Below the pieces are notes generated by a model that was not told the origin of the DNA, did not search any database, and saw only the letters and a program-made list of their open reading frames with translations. Position numbers and translations under genes: made by a program. 55,436 nucleotides of DNA from assembly GCF_017813245.1 (NCBI RefSeq), contig NZ_JAGIQL010000029.1, forward strand, positions 1 to 55,436, given 5' to 3'. This DNA is from Streptomyces montanisoli (GTDB taxonomy: Bacteria; Actinomycetota; Actinomycetes; Streptomycetales; Streptomycetaceae). Below, one piece after another: positions 39,968 through 48,638 of the stretch (positions are counted from its first letter, which is position 1; each line of letters begins with the position of its first letter).

Positions 39968-39981
39968 TGAGAGCGCTCTCA
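39968..39981. promoter_or_regulatory. LacI-family operator TGAGAGCGCTCTCA
   Basis: A perfect 14-base palindrome with the central CG of LacI-family sites; it differs from the CebR box TGGGAGCGCTCCCA at two symmetric positions. It lies directly downstream of the predicted -10 of the glucanase gene. Confidence 0.75.
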
Positions 39982-39982
39982 A

Positions 39983-40011
39983 AGCCTCAACGTCATGCAT
40001 GTACTTGTCAA
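39983..40011 (-). promoter_or_regulatory. Promoter of the GH64-like gene
   Basis: On the minus strand TTGACA (40006-40011), a 17-base spacer and GAGGCT (39983-39988). Transcription would begin within the operator, giving a leader of about 140 bases. Confidence 0.6.
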
Positions 40012-40134
40012 GGGATCACACGGGAGAGTTCGCCGCGCGGTGTGTCTTATCATTCGGCGCCGGCATGAACATTCCATGCGGCACAGGGGGCGGCCTGCGT
40101 AAGCGGCCGCGCGGGACGAGGGGGGGCCTCGGCA

Positions 40135-41415
40135 GTGAGCGACACCATCGGGCAAACCACACAAGTATGCCCGGATTGCGGGACCGAGATACACGGAGAC
40201 AGCCGGTTCACCGTCTGGTGCCCCGCCTGCGACTGGAACGTCGATCCGTCAGGGCCGAGGGAACAGCCGGGCGGGCTGGAGCGTCGGCGGCGGAGGGCAG
40301 CCGACGCCTACGGGGAGAAACTCTTCGCCGAGGTGACGCACGGCCGATCGCTTCGTCCGCGTCGCGACGCCGCCGGTATCGCGGCCTACGCCGTCGCCCT
40401 CTGCGTCCACGCCCTGACCCTGGCCCTGCTCGTGGGCGGCGTCCTGCTGCTGGTGTACGGGTGGGGCATCGTGATGCCGGTCGCCGGTGTACTGATGCTG
40501 GGCTTCGCCTGGCTGCTGCGGCCGCGATTCGGACGGCTGCCGGACGACGAACCCGTGCTGCACCGGGCCGAGGCGCCGCGGCTGTTCGCCCTGGTCGACG
40601 AGGTCGCCGCCGTCGCGGGCACCCGCGGGGTCGACGCGATCGTCGTCACGGCCGAGGTCAACGCGAGCGTGACCACGTACGGGGTGCGCGGGCGCCGGCT
40701 GCTCAGCATCGGTCTCGGCCTGTGGGAGATCACCACGCCCGGACAGCGCGTCGCACTGCTCGGGCACGAACTCGGGCACTACGCGAACGGCGACAGCCGC
40801 CACGGCCTGATCATCGCGAAGGCCCTGGGCTCGCTGACCACTTGGTGCCGGCTGCTGGCACCCATCAGCAGCCCCACCGGGTGGCAGGTGGCGCTCACGG
40901 CGATGTACCTGCTGCCCCGCTGGCTGTTCGCGGGAACGCTGGTGCTGCTCGACGGGCTGACTCTCCGCGCCGCCCAGCGGGGCGAGTACCTGGCGGACTC
41001 GCTGGCGGCCAAGGCGGGTTCCAGTGACGCGGCCGCCACACTCATGGACCGCCTCACCGTCGCCGAGTCGGCGGAGACGGCGCTGCGCCGCGAGGCCAAC
41101 TCCGGCCGGATCAGGGGCGCAGGCGAGGCCTCGCGGACGGAGCCCTGGCAGGGCCTGTGGAAACGCCTGGCGGCCCACATGGATTCGATCCCCGAGAGCG
41201 AGTACGAACGGCGGCGGCGCGTCGGAGCCCTCAGGGGACACAGCGTCGACTCCACCCACCCGCCGACGCACCTGCGCCGCGCCGCACTGCTCGCCGCAAC
41301 GCCGGTCGCGGCGTCGGTCGTCACCGACACGGCCGCCGAGGAGGCGATCGCGACCGAACTCGCCCCGGCGAGGGAGCGGCTCGCGCGCGAGCTCTTCAGC
41401 GGCTGGCAAGGATGA
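40135..41415 (+). CDS. M48-family metalloprotease with N-terminal zinc ribbon
   Basis: A 426-residue membrane protein. An N-terminal zinc ribbon has C12-X2-C15 and C29-X2-C32 (CPDC...CPAC). Two membrane helices (about 80-128) follow. The protease domain has HELGH (211-215) and the downstream GEYLAD, whose Glu is the third zinc ligand. A hydrophobic pair of segments between them and the late THPPTHLRR motif are typical of M48 peptidases. It is unlike HtpX in carrying the ribbon and longer loops. It may degrade or process membrane proteins. The start is a GTG. A complex hairpin and a terminator follow. Confidence 0.88.
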   Translation: MSDTIGQTTQVCPDCGTEIHGDSRFTVWCPACDWNVDPSGPREQPGGLERRRRRAADAYGEKLFAEVTHGRSLRPRRDAAGIAAYAVALCVHALTLALLVGGVLLLVYGWGIVMPVAGVLMLGFAWLLRPRFGRLPDDEPVLHRAEAPRLFALVDEVAAVAGTRGVDAIVVTAEVNASVTTYGVRGRRLLSIGLGLWEITTPGQRVALLGHELGHYANGDSRHGLIIAKALGSLTTWCRLLAPISSPTGWQVALTAMYLLPRWLFAGTLVLLDGLTLRAAQRGEYLADSLAAKAGSSDAAATLMDRLTVAESAETALRREANSGRIRGAGEASRTEPWQGLWKRLAAHMDSIPESEYERRRRVGALRGHSVDSTHPPTHLRRAALLAATPVAASVVTDTAAEEAIATELAPARERLARELFSGWQG

Positions 41416-41420
41416 GCCAG

Positions 41421-41478
41421 GGCCCGTCGACGCGCCGCCTGGCGAGCAGCACGTCGACGTGCGGCACGTCGACGGGCC
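41421..41478 (+). ncRNA. Predicted three-way-junction structure in the 3' region of the M48 gene
   Basis: An outer stem GGCCCGTCGACG/CGTCGACGGGCC (41421-41432 with 41467-41478) encloses two hairpins: CGCC-GCCT-GGCG (41433-41444) and the palindrome GCACGTCGACGTGC (41449-41462). All stems are perfect. It begins six bases after the stop codon. It is a 3' UTR structure or a small RNA; no promoter of its own is visible. Confidence 0.5.
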
Positions 41479-41497
41479 TCGCGGCCCGGGCATGACG

Positions 41498-41541
41498 AAA
41501 GCGGCCCCTGCACCGCGTTTCCGCAATACAAGGGCCGCTTT
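41498..41541. terminator. Bidirectional terminator between the M48 gene and tRNA-Tyr
   Basis: AAAGCGGCCC (41498-41507) pairs with GGGCCGCTTT (41532-41541), giving T-runs on both strands. Confidence 0.75.
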
Positions 41542-41548
41542 TCGCGCG

Positions 41549-41630
41549 TGGCGGCACCAGGATTCGAACCTGGGAAGGCTAAGCCGGCGGATTTACAGTC
41601 CGCTCCCATTGGCCACTCGGGCATACCGCC
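41549..41630 (-). tRNA. tRNA-Tyr (anticodon GTA)
   Basis: 82 bases on the minus strand with the long variable arm of a class II tRNA. The acceptor stem GGCGGTA/TGCCGCC, anticodon GTA (41594-41596) and T-loop GTTCGAATC are present. CCA is not encoded. It stands alone. Confidence 0.92.
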
Positions 41631-41841
41631 ATGGGATTGCCGCGTCCACAGGCCCACCTGGGTGAGGCCTCCGTCGCGACGTCGTAAACGATACCTGATG
41701 CCCAAGGGTGCTCCGCCACCGGATTGATCCGCGCTGCGGGCGGGCGCGGGTGGCTAGGCTTGCGCGCGGCGGCCGGGGCGTGCGCGGCCGTGACCGAGCA
41801 GCTGAGAACCGATACAGACCGATACAAGGAGCCACAAGGAC

Positions 41842-42330
41842 ATGGCCGACTCCAGTTTCGACATCGTCTCGAAGGTCGAGCGGCAGGAGGTCGACAACGC
41901 CCTCAACCAGGCCGCCAAGGAGATCTCGCAGCGCTACGACTTCAAGAACGTGGGCGCCTCGATCAGCTGGTCGGGCGAGAAGATCCTCATGGAGGCGAAC
42001 TCCGAGGAGAGGGTCAAGGCCATCCTCGACGTCTTCCAGTCGAAGCTCATCAAGCGGGGCATCTCGCTGAAGGCGCTGGACGCGGGCGAGCCGCAGCTCT
42101 CCGGCAAGGAGTACAAGATCTTCGCCTCCATCGAGGAGGGCATCTCCCAGGACAACGCCAAGAAGGTCGCGAAGATCATCCGTGACGAGGGGCCCAAGGG
42201 CGTCAAGGCGCAGGTGCAGGGCGACGAGCTGCGCGTCAGCTCCAAGAGCCGGGACGACCTCCAGAGCATCATCGCCCTGCTCAAGGGCAAGGACTTCGAC
42301 TTCGCGCTCCAGTACGTCAACTACCGCTGA
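41842..42330 (+). CDS. YajQ family nucleotide-binding protein
   Basis: A 162-residue protein that matches the YajQ family along its full length: [21 protein letters not shown] at the start, [42 protein letters not shown], and [10 protein letters not shown] at the end. Family members bind nucleic acid, and in Xanthomonas a homologue binds c-di-GMP as a regulator. The streptomycete protein has no known role. The ATG lies after ACAAGGAG-type ribosome sequence. It is divergent from tRNA-Tyr. Confidence 0.93.
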   Translation: MADSSFDIVSKVERQEVDNALNQAAKEISQRYDFKNVGASISWSGEKILMEANSEERVKAILDVFQSKLIKRGISLKALDAGEPQLSGKEYKIFASIEEGISQDNAKKVAKIIRDEGPKGVKAQVQGDELRVSSKSRDDLQSIIALLKGKDFDFALQYVNYR

Positions 42331-42414
42331 CGCCGGCGGCCACGCGTCGTCCGAAAACCGCCGGTCGTGACCGCGGGTCAGGGCCAGACTCGGCACCGGA
42401 GGAAAGGAGCCGAC

Positions 42415-42930
42415 ATGACCACGACCCTGTACACGACGGTCGGCAGCCCCCTGGGTGAGCTGCTGCTCGCCGGCCGGTCGTCGACGACCGCGCCGGGCGG
42501 CACGGCGCTCGTCTCGCTCTCGCTGCCGGGGCAGAAGGGCGCGGCGGTCGTCGAGGACTGCTGGGCGCGGGACGAGGCGGCGTTCGCCGGGATCGCCCAC
42601 CAGCTCACGGCGTACTTCGCCGGCGAGCGCACGCGCTTCGACGTCGAGTACGCCGAGGGGGCGGGCGCGACGGACTTCCGGCGGCGTGTGTGGCGGGCCG
42701 TCGAGTCCATCCCGTACGGCACGACGGCGACGTACGGGCAGATCGCCGCGGCGGTCGGCGCCTCCGGCGCGGGCGTCCGCGCCGTCGGCACGGCCATTGG
42801 GCGCAATCCGCTGCTCGTCGTCCGGCCCTGCCACCGCGTGATCGGCTCGGACGGCGCGCTGCGCGGCTACGCGGGCGGTCTGGCCCGCAAGGAACACCTG
42901 CTGGGCCTGGAAGGCGCGCTCACGGCATGA
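42415..42930 (+). CDS. ogt: Methylated-DNA--protein-cysteine methyltransferase
   Basis: A 171-residue suicide repair protein that removes methyl groups from O6-methylguanine. The active-site loop VVRPCHRVIG carries C139, followed by LRGYAGGLARKEHLL. The TTYGQIAAAVG helix-turn-helix-like segment is kept with a small change (TATYGQ), and VGTAIGRNP supplies the Asn hinge region. A strong GGAAAGGAG site precedes the ATG. The stop overlaps the alkB start (ATGA), forming a compact alkylation-repair operon. Confidence 0.93.
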   Translation: MTTTLYTTVGSPLGELLLAGRSSTTAPGGTALVSLSLPGQKGAAVVEDCWARDEAAFAGIAHQLTAYFAGERTRFDVEYAEGAGATDFRRRVWRAVESIPYGTTATYGQIAAAVGASGAGVRAVGTAIGRNPLLVVRPCHRVIGSDGALRGYAGGLARKEHLLGLEGALTA

Positions 42931-43598
42931 CCGGGGACGTGACCGGGGAGTTGTTCCCGCGCCCGCGCGCGGTCGTGGCCCCCGGGGCCGTGCACGTTCC
43001 CGGGTGGCTGTCGCCGGAGCGGCAGCGGGAGCTGGTGGCGGTCTGCCGGTCGTGGGCGGCCGGGCCGGTGCCGATGCGGCAGACCCGGCTGCCGCGCGGC
43101 GGCGTCATGTCCGTCCAGACGGTCTGTGTGGGATGGCACTGGCGCCCGTACCGCTACACGCGCGAGGCCGGGGACGTGAACGGCGAGCGCGTGGTCGACT
43201 TCCCCGACTGGCTCGGCGCCCTCGGGCGGGAGGCGCTGGCCGCCGCGTACGAGGGCGTCGAGGAGTCGGAGTCGTACGCTCCTGACACCGCGCTCGTGAA
43301 CTTCTACGACGGCGCCGCGAGAATGGGCATGCACCAGGACAAGGACGAGAAGTCCCGGGCGCCCGTGGTGTCGCTGAGCATCGGCGACCGGTGCGTGTTC
43401 CGCTTCGGCAACACGGAGGACCGGGGCCGCCCGTACACGGACGTCGAGCTGGGCTCGGGCGACCTGTTCGTCTTCGGCGGGCCGTCGCGTCTGGCGTACC
43501 ACGCCGTGCCGAAGGTGTACGCGGGCACGGCCACACCGGACAGCGGGATGAGCCGCGGCCGCCTGAACATCACCCTCCGCGAAACCGGGCTGCGGTGA
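42927..43598 (+). CDS. alkB: AlkB-type alpha-ketoglutarate-dependent DNA/RNA dealkylase
   Basis: A 223-residue Fe(II)/2-oxoglutarate dioxygenase that oxidatively removes methyl groups such as 1-methyladenine and 3-methylcytosine. The iron ligands are H136 and D138 (MGMHQDKDE) and H192 (YHAV). The RGRLNITLR motif binds 2-oxoglutarate with its first Arg and shapes the base pocket with the second. The N-terminal nucleotide-recognition lid is present. It is coupled to ogt by the ATGA overlap, so direct reversal of both O6 and N1/N3 lesions is encoded in one transcript. Confidence 0.94.
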   Translation: MTGDVTGELFPRPRAVVAPGAVHVPGWLSPERQRELVAVCRSWAAGPVPMRQTRLPRGGVMSVQTVCVGWHWRPYRYTREAGDVNGERVVDFPDWLGALGREALAAAYEGVEESESYAPDTALVNFYDGAARMGMHQDKDEKSRAPVVSLSIGDRCVFRFGNTEDRGRPYTDVELGSGDLFVFGGPSRLAYHAVPKVYAGTATPDSGMSRGRLNITLRETGLR

Positions 43599-43623
43599 GC
43601 CCGGACCGCGCTGAGCCCGGCCG

Positions 43624-43896
43624 TCAGCGGCGGTCGCGCGAGTTGCCGAAGATCAGCCGGTAGGCGATCAGCAGGACGAGCGACCCGCCGATCGCCGCTA
43701 TCCACGTCGGGCCGTCGAAGAAGCTCTTGTTGATGGGGTGGTCGAGCCACTTGGCGGAGATCCAGCCGCCCAGGAAGGCCCCGGCGATCCCGATGAGCGT
43801 CGTGCCGATGAAACCGCCCGGGTCCCTGCCGGGAAGCAGGATCTTCGCGGCCATGCCCGCGAGCAGCCCGAGGATGATCCAGCCGATGATGCCCAT
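43624..43896 (-). CDS. GlsB/YeaQ/YmgE family membrane protein
   Basis: A 90-residue protein with three membrane helices (IIGWIILGLLAGMAAKIL, GFIGTTLIGIAGAFLGGW, and WIAAIGGSLVLLIAYRLIFG) and the family motifs GRDPGGF and GAFLGGW. Members are called transglycosylase-associated proteins or stress-response small membrane proteins without a defined activity. It begins MGIIGWI, the usual start. It is monocistronic and convergent with alkB. Confidence 0.9.
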   Translation of the reverse strand: MGIIGWIILGLLAGMAAKILLPGRDPGGFIGTTLIGIAGAFLGGWISAKWLDHPINKSFFDGPTWIAAIGGSLVLLIAYRLIFGNSRDRR

Positions 43897-44061
43897 GCCC
43901 TGTACCCGTCTCTTCCGTGCGTGCCGCGTCCGTGCGCGCCGTCGTCTCTCAGGACGCGGCCCGCACGCCGTGCGGTTGCGCGGCGTGCGTGAACCCCGTG
44001 TCGCCATCATGATCGACGGCACTGACCATCATGGACGGTGGCACTGACAACGCGGCTCGCG

Positions 44062-44460
44062 TCACCAGCGGGTCGTCGCGAACGCCTGGTCCGTCGGGAC
44101 GATCTCCTTGCCGAGCGGCATCAGCGACAGCGGGATCAGCTTGAAGTTGGCCAGGCCCAGCGGGATGCCGATGATCGAGATGCACAGGGCGATTCCGGTG
44201 AAGACATGGCCGAGCGCCAGCCACCAGCCGGCGAGGATCACCCAGAGCACGTTGCCCACGAGGGAGCCCGCGCCCACGCCCTGGCGGTCCACGGCGGTGC
44301 GCCCGAAGGGCCACAGGGCGTACACGCCGATGCGGAACGCGGCGATGCCGAACGGGATGCCGATGATCGTGATGCAGAGCACGAGCCCCGCCACGAGGTA
44401 TCCGAGGAACATCCAGAAGCCGCAGAGTACGAGCCAGACGATGTTGAGGATTGTCTTCAT
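44062..44460 (-). CDS. YccF domain membrane protein
   Basis: A 132-residue protein built from two YccF repeats, each with [31 protein letters not shown] sequence (the second reads [26 protein letters not shown]). About four membrane segments are predicted. The function is unknown. Its ATG overlaps the htpX stop (ATGA), so the two are co-translated and possibly act together in membrane maintenance. Confidence 0.92.
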   Translation of the reverse strand: MKTILNIVWLVLCGFWMFLGYLVAGLVLCITIIGIPFGIAAFRIGVYALWPFGRTAVDRQGVGAGSLVGNVLWVILAGWWLALGHVFTGIALCISIIGIPLGLANFKLIPLSLMPLGKEIVPTDQAFATTRW

Positions 44461-45320
44461 GGTCGGCGTCCTGCCATCTGTTCGAGACGGGCGATGCGTT
44501 CAGCCATCGGCGGGTGCGTGGAGAACAGCTTCGAGAAGCCCTGTCCTGGGCGGAAGGGGTTGGCGATCATCATGTGGCTCGCCGCTTCGAGGCGCGGCTC
44601 CGGCGGCAGCGGTAGCTGCTTCGTGCCCGCGTCCAGCTTGCGCAGCGCGCTCGCGAGGGCCAGCGGGTCGCCCGTGAGCTGGGCCCCCGAGGCGTCCGCC
44701 TGGTACTCGCGCGAGCGGCTCACGGCCAGCTGGATGACGGACGCGGCGAGCGGACCGAGCAGCATGATCATGAGGAAGCCGACGATGCCGGGGCCCTCGT
44801 CGTCGTCCGAGCGGCCCACCGGGATCAGCCAGGCGAAGTTGACGAGGAACATCACCACGGAGGCGAGCGCGCCCGCCACGGACGAGATCAGGATGTCGCG
44901 GTTGTAGACGTGGCTGAGCTCGTGGCCGAGGACGGCCCGCACCTCGCGCTCGTCGAGGATCTGCAGGATGCCCTCCGTGCAGCAGACGGCGGCGTTGCGT
45001 GGGTTGCGGCCCGTGGCGAACGCGTTGGGCGCCTGCGTCGGCGAGATGTAGAGCCTGGGCATGGGCTGGCGCGCGGCCGTCGACAGCTCGCGGACGATCC
45101 GGTACAGCTCCGGCGCCTCGAACTCGCTGACGGGACGCGCGCGCATCGCGCGCAGCGCCAGCTTGTCGCTGTTCCAGTACGCGTACGCGTTGGTGCCGAG
45201 CGCCACGAGGACCGCGACGATCAGTCCCATACGGCCGAAGAAACTGCCGATGACGATGATGAGTGCGGACAGTCCCCCGAGGAGTACGGCGGTCCTCAAC
45301 CCGTTGTGCCGGCGGTGCAC
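44457..45320 (-). CDS. htpX: HtpX membrane zinc metalloprotease
   Basis: A 287-residue M48B protease for quality control of membrane proteins. It has two N-terminal helices, a cytosolic domain with [32 protein letters not shown], the catalytic HELSH (133-137), two further helices, and the third zinc ligand in [23 protein letters not shown] closes the protein, as in HtpX. The start is GTG at 45320. A promoter with TTGACC lies about 60-85 bases upstream. The overlapping yccF gene follows. Confidence 0.94.
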   Translation of the reverse strand: MHRRHNGLRTAVLLGGLSALIIVIGSFFGRMGLIVAVLVALGTNAYAYWNSDKLALRAMRARPVSEFEAPELYRIVRELSTAARQPMPRLYISPTQAPNAFATGRNPRNAAVCCTEGILQILDEREVRAVLGHELSHVYNRDILISSVAGALASVVMFLVNFAWLIPVGRSDDDEGPGIVGFLMIMLLGPLAASVIQLAVSRSREYQADASGAQLTGDPLALASALRKLDAGTKQLPLPPEPRLEAASHMMIANPFRPGQGFSKLFSTHPPMAERIARLEQMAGRRP

Positions 45321-45375
45321 GGTACGCCCTCCAAGTCCTGCGGCAGGGGAACCCTTCGCTTGCTGATCTCCACTC

Positions 45376-45405
45376 CCTACAAGTGGACCCTTCCGTACTG
45401 GTCAA
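45376..45405 (-). promoter_or_regulatory. Candidate htpX promoter
   Basis: On the minus strand TTGACC (45400-45405), 18 bases, then TGTAGG (45376-45381). The -35 is good and the -10 is weak. Confidence 0.5.
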
Positions 45406-45476
45406 CGCCAGGCGGGGGCGTCCGGTTCCCCGCACTCGGCGGGGGTGTGTGCGCCGTACGGGTGGCGGTCAGGCGG

Positions 45477-46091
45477 TCACGCGGTCAGGCCGGCGCTGAT
45501 CAGCCAGATGTGTTCGCAGGTCGAAGACGCCTCCCGCAGCACCTCGGGGGAGCCTTGCGACGCGTGGTAGAAGGTCCGCTCGATCATCCAGCACAGGGCG
45601 CGCGCCATCGCCGGCGCCTGTTCGGGCTCGGCGCCGGCCCGGACGCCGGCTCGTTCCAGTACGGCGGTGATGGCCGCGATGAAGAGGTCGGCCGTGTGGT
45701 TCCACAGCTCGCCGATCTCCGGGACGGTCAACGACAGGTCGATGGCCGTGCGCATGACCAAGCCGTGCTCGTTCCACAGCTCGACCGTGCGCCGCATGGC
45801 CGTCGCGATGGCGCGGCGCGGATCGTCGGCCTCGGCGGTCGCCCGCGAGCGCTCCCACAGGTGCTCGACGGTCCGGGCGACGAGTGCCGTGACCACTTCC
45901 GGCTTGGAGCCGAAGTAGAAGTACAGGGCTCCGCGTGTGATGCCGGCGCCCTGGGCGATGTCGCCCACCGTCATGGCGTCGTAGCCCTTCTGCGAGAGCA
46001 GGGCCTCGCAGGTGTCCAGAATGGCCCGCTCCCTGACGTCGCCCTTGCGTTCTGTGCCGCGCCGGCTGCGCGCGGGTCGGTCGGCGGGCAT
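45477..46091 (-). CDS. TetR family regulator, second gene of an SDR-TetR pair
   Basis: A 204-residue repressor. The HTH reads RAILDTCEALLSQKGYDAMTVGDIAQGAGITRGALYFYFGSKPEVV, and the C-terminal half is helical with LCWMIERTFYHASQG, typical of the EthR-like group. The ATG overlaps the SDR stop by one base (TGATG), so it is made from the SDR transcript and probably controls it. A spaced inverted repeat upstream of the SDR gene (46985-47024) is the natural candidate operator. The ligand is unknown. Confidence 0.9.
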   Translation of the reverse strand: MPADRPARSRRGTERKGDVRERAILDTCEALLSQKGYDAMTVGDIAQGAGITRGALYFYFGSKPEVVTALVARTVEHLWERSRATAEADDPRRAIATAMRRTVELWNEHGLVMRTAIDLSLTVPEIGELWNHTADLFIAAITAVLERAGVRAGAEPEQAPAMARALCWMIERTFYHASQGSPEVLREASSTCEHIWLISAGLTA

Positions 46092-46936
46092 CAGAGCTGG
46101 GCGCCGTCGGCGAAGTCCGTCGTACGGGAAAGCTCCTCCCACGCCCGGATGTCCTCGTCCACGGACGCGCGCGCGGCGGCGACAAGGCGCAGCGCGTCCG
46201 AGCCCAGGACCAGGTGGGCCGGCGGCTTCTCCACCGAGGCGACGCGCACGACGGCCTCGCCCGCCCTGGCCGGGTTGCCCAGCTGATTGCCGCTCGCCTT
46301 CTGACGTGCTTCCCGGATGGGGCCGAACAACTCGTCGTAGTCGTCGACGGACCGCGCGGCGCGTGTCATGGAGCGGCCGGCCCAGTCGGTACGGAAGGAG
46401 CCGGGCTCGATCGCCGTCACGTGGATCCCGAACTGCGCGACCTCCTTGCCGAGCGCCTCCAGGACGCCCTCGAGGGCGAACTTGCTGCCGCAGTAGGCGG
46501 ACATGCCGGGCACGGCCATAAGCCCTCCCATGGACGTGACGGCCATCAGGTGCCCGCGCCGGCGTCGGCGCATGTACGGCAGCGCGGCCTGCAGGGTGGC
46601 CATCGCCCCGAACACGTTGACCTCGAACTGCCGGCGCACCTCGGCCTGCGATGTCTCCTCGAAGGTGCCTTCCAGGCCGTAGCCGGCATTGGCCACGACG
46701 ACGTCGAGTGGGCCGACCTCCCGCTCGGCCTCCGCGACCACACGTGAGACGGCATCGGCGTCCGTGACGTCGAGGACGCGGCCGTGCGCGTGTCCGGGTT
46801 CGAGCGCTTCGTAGGCCCGCAGGTCGTCCACGGAGCGCACCGTTCCGACGACGGTGTGCCCGGCGGCGAGGGCGGCTCGGGCGAAGGCGTGGCCGAGACC
46901 GCTGCTGACGCCGGTGATGAGCCACTTCTGCTGCAT
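46091..46936 (-). CDS. Short-chain dehydrogenase/reductase
   Basis: A 281-residue classical SDR. The cofactor motif is TGVSSGLGHAFA, followed by DVTDAD for the adenine ring, NAGYG, the catalytic Ser-Tyr-Lys in SMGG...YCGSKFALEG, and a PGSFRTDW motif after strand 6. An Arg after strand 2 (VRSVDD) suggests NADP(H). The substrate is unknown; it belongs to the oxidoreductase group often paired with a TetR regulator. The ATG has GGAGGAA upstream. The pair is separate from nuoN, which ends 113 bases upstream on the same strand. Confidence 0.91.
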   Translation of the reverse strand: MQQKWLITGVSSGLGHAFARAALAAGHTVVGTVRSVDDLRAYEALEPGHAHGRVLDVTDADAVSRVVAEAEREVGPLDVVVANAGYGLEGTFEETSQAEVRRQFEVNVFGAMATLQAALPYMRRRRRGHLMAVTSMGGLMAVPGMSAYCGSKFALEGVLEALGKEVAQFGIHVTAIEPGSFRTDWAGRSMTRAARSVDDYDELFGPIREARQKASGNQLGNPARAGEAVVRVASVEKPPAHLVLGSDALRLVAAARASVDEDIRAWEELSRTTDFADGAQL

Positions 46937-46984
46937 CGTTCCTCCTGACAAGGTCGCGGAGGGCTGAGGCGGCCCTCGGTCAAA

Positions 46985-47024
46985 AATCTACACCACGTCG
47001 AGTTTTATCGCCGCCGTGTAGATT
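46985..47024. promoter_or_regulatory. Spaced inverted repeat AATCTACAC...GTGTAGATT
   Basis: Perfect nine-base arms (46985-46993, 47016-47024) separated by 22 bases, 49 bases upstream of the SDR start. The A/T-rich spacer contains GATAAA on the minus strand, a possible -10. Half-site spacing of 31 bases is about three helical turns. Confidence 0.6.
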
Positions 47025-47048
47025 CTGGCCCTGCCGTCCCGGCGCTCG

Positions 47049-48638
47049 TCAGAACAGGTTCGTGTCGGTGAAGCGCAGCACCAGCTGCGGCGCCCCCGAC
47101 AGTGCGAGCCCCACCACGGCCGCCAGGGCGACGGCCGCGACGAGGGGGCGCGGCGCCGCCTCGGGCGTCGCGACGGCCGGTGCGTCCGGCGCGGAGGCAC
47201 CCGGCTCGGAGGCCCCCGGCTCGGAGCCACCTGGCGCGGAGGCACCCGGCGCGCGGAACAGCAGTGCCGTCCAGCGCAGGTAGTAGTACAGCGCGCACAC
47301 GACGTTGGCGGCCATCAGCACGGCGAGCCAGCCGAGTCCCGCGTCGACGGCGGAGGAGAACACCGTGACCTTGGCGAACAGGCCGATGATGCCGGGCGGC
47401 AGCCCCGCGAGGCAGAGCAGGAAGAACGCGAGTGCGAGGGCCGTGAGCGGGCGGCGGGCGTAGAGGCCGCGGTAGTCGTCCAGCCGGTTGAACGGGCGCG
47501 CGCGTGCCACGAGGGCCGCGACGCCGAAGGCGCCGAGGTTGACGGCCGCGTACATGAGCGCGTACGCGACGGTGGACCCGACGCGCTTCTCGCCCGCGTA
47601 CGCGGCGGCCGCGATCGGCACCAGGAGGTAGCCCGCCTGGGCGACCGACGACCAGGCGAGCAGTCTGACGGCGCCACGCGCGCGCGTGGCGGACTGCCGC
47701 AGGGCGGCCGCGTTGCCGACGGACATGGTGAGGGCCGCGAGCACGGCGAGCGCCGGGCCCCACAGGTGCGCGTACGGCGGGAAGGCGACGACCGTCACGA
47801 GGATGAGCCCCGAGAAGCCGACCGCCTTGCTGACGACGGACAGGTAGGCGGCGATGGGCAGCGGGGCGCCGACGTAGGTGTCGGGGACCCAGAAGTGGAA
47901 GGGCGCGGCGGCCGTCTTGAAGGCGAAGCCGACGAGGGTCAGGAGCACCCCGGCCGCGGCGACGGCCTGAAGCTGACCCGGGACGTGTGTGAGGCCGGTG
48001 GCGACGGCGGACAGGTGCAGGCTGCCCGTCGCCGCATACACGAAGCTCACGCCGAGGAGCATGATGGCGGTCGCCGCCACGGAGGAGAGGAAGAACTTGA
48101 GCGCGGCCTCGGCGGAGAGGCGGTCGCCGCGGCGGATGCCTACGAGGGCGAAGGCTGGCAGCGACGCGACCTCCAGGGCGACGACGAGGGTCGCGAGGTC
48201 GCGGGCGGCGGGCAGCAGGGCAGCGCCGGAGGCGGACGACAGCAGCAGGAACCAGTACTCGCCGGGGAAGCGGTCCGCTTCCCCGGCGGGGCCGCCACCT
48301 GCGCCGCCGTCTGCGCCGCCGGCCATGGAGAGCAGCGCCGTGAGGAGCGCGCCGCCGAGCACGAGGAGCTGGATGACCAGCGCGAAGTGGTCGGCCGTGT
48401 AGCTGCACAGGTGATGGCCGCCGCCGACGCAGAAGGTGGCGCGGTCGCCCGATCGCAGCGGCAGCAGGGACAGCAGCGCGAGGACGAGCCCCGTGACCGA
48501 CACCGCGCCGAGCAGAGGCTTGCGGCGCTCCTCGACGAAGAGGTCCGCGACGAGGACCACCAGCGCCATGAGGGCGGTGATCCCGGGCGGTGCGACGGCG
48601 AGCCAGTCGACGGACTGGACGAGGGCCGCGGCGCTCAC
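47049..48638 (-). CDS. nuoN: NADH-quinone oxidoreductase subunit N
   Basis: A 529-residue antiporter-like subunit of complex I with about 14 membrane helices. The proton-path lysine region (GFAFKTAAAPFHFWVPDTYVGAP) and the second lysine/LLAWSSVAQAGY helix are kept. The C-terminus has an inserted Ala/Pro/Gly/Ser/Glu segment from a 15-base tandem repeat just before the last helix. The GTG start overlaps the nuoM stop. It is the last gene of the cluster, and no clear terminator follows within the 112 bases before the SDR gene. Confidence 0.93.
   Translation of the reverse strand: MSAAALVQSVDWLAVAPPGITALMALVVLVADLFVEERRKPLLGAVSVTGLVLALLSLLPLRSGDRATFCVGGGHHLCSYTADHFALVIQLLVLGGALLTALLSMAGGADGGAGGGPAGEADRFPGEYWFLLLSSASGAALLPAARDLATLVVALEVASLPAFALVGIRRGDRLSAEAALKFFLSSVAATAIMLLGVSFVYAATGSLHLSAVATGLTHVPGQLQAVAAAGVLLTLVGFAFKTAAAPFHFWVPDTYVGAPLPIAAYLSVVSKAVGFSGLILVTVVAFPPYAHLWGPALAVLAALTMSVGNAAALRQSATRARGAVRLLAWSSVAQAGYLLVPIAAAAYAGEKRVGSTVAYALMYAAVNLGAFGVAALVARARPFNRLDDYRGLYARRPLTALALAFFLLCLAGLPPGIIGLFAKVTVFSSAVDAGLGWLAVLMAANVVCALYYYLRWTALLFRAPGASAPGGSEPGASEPGASAPDAPAVATPEAAPRPLVAAVALAAVVGLALSGAPQLVLRFTDTNLF
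47191..47250 (-). repeat. 15-base tandem repeat within nuoN
   Basis: Four units (47191, 47206, 47221 and 47236) of a GCGGAGGCACCCGGC-type sequence encode Ala-Pro-Gly-Ala-Ser/Ser-Glu-Pro-Gly-Ala variants. The repeat lies in a polar loop before the final helix. Confidence 0.85.

Noticed and set aside
43980..44048. Imperfect 22-base repeat (CATCATG...GGCACTGAC) upstream of the GlsB/YeaQ gene
   Set aside because: Two imperfect copies only, with no palindrome or promoter fit; too weak to report as a regulatory site.
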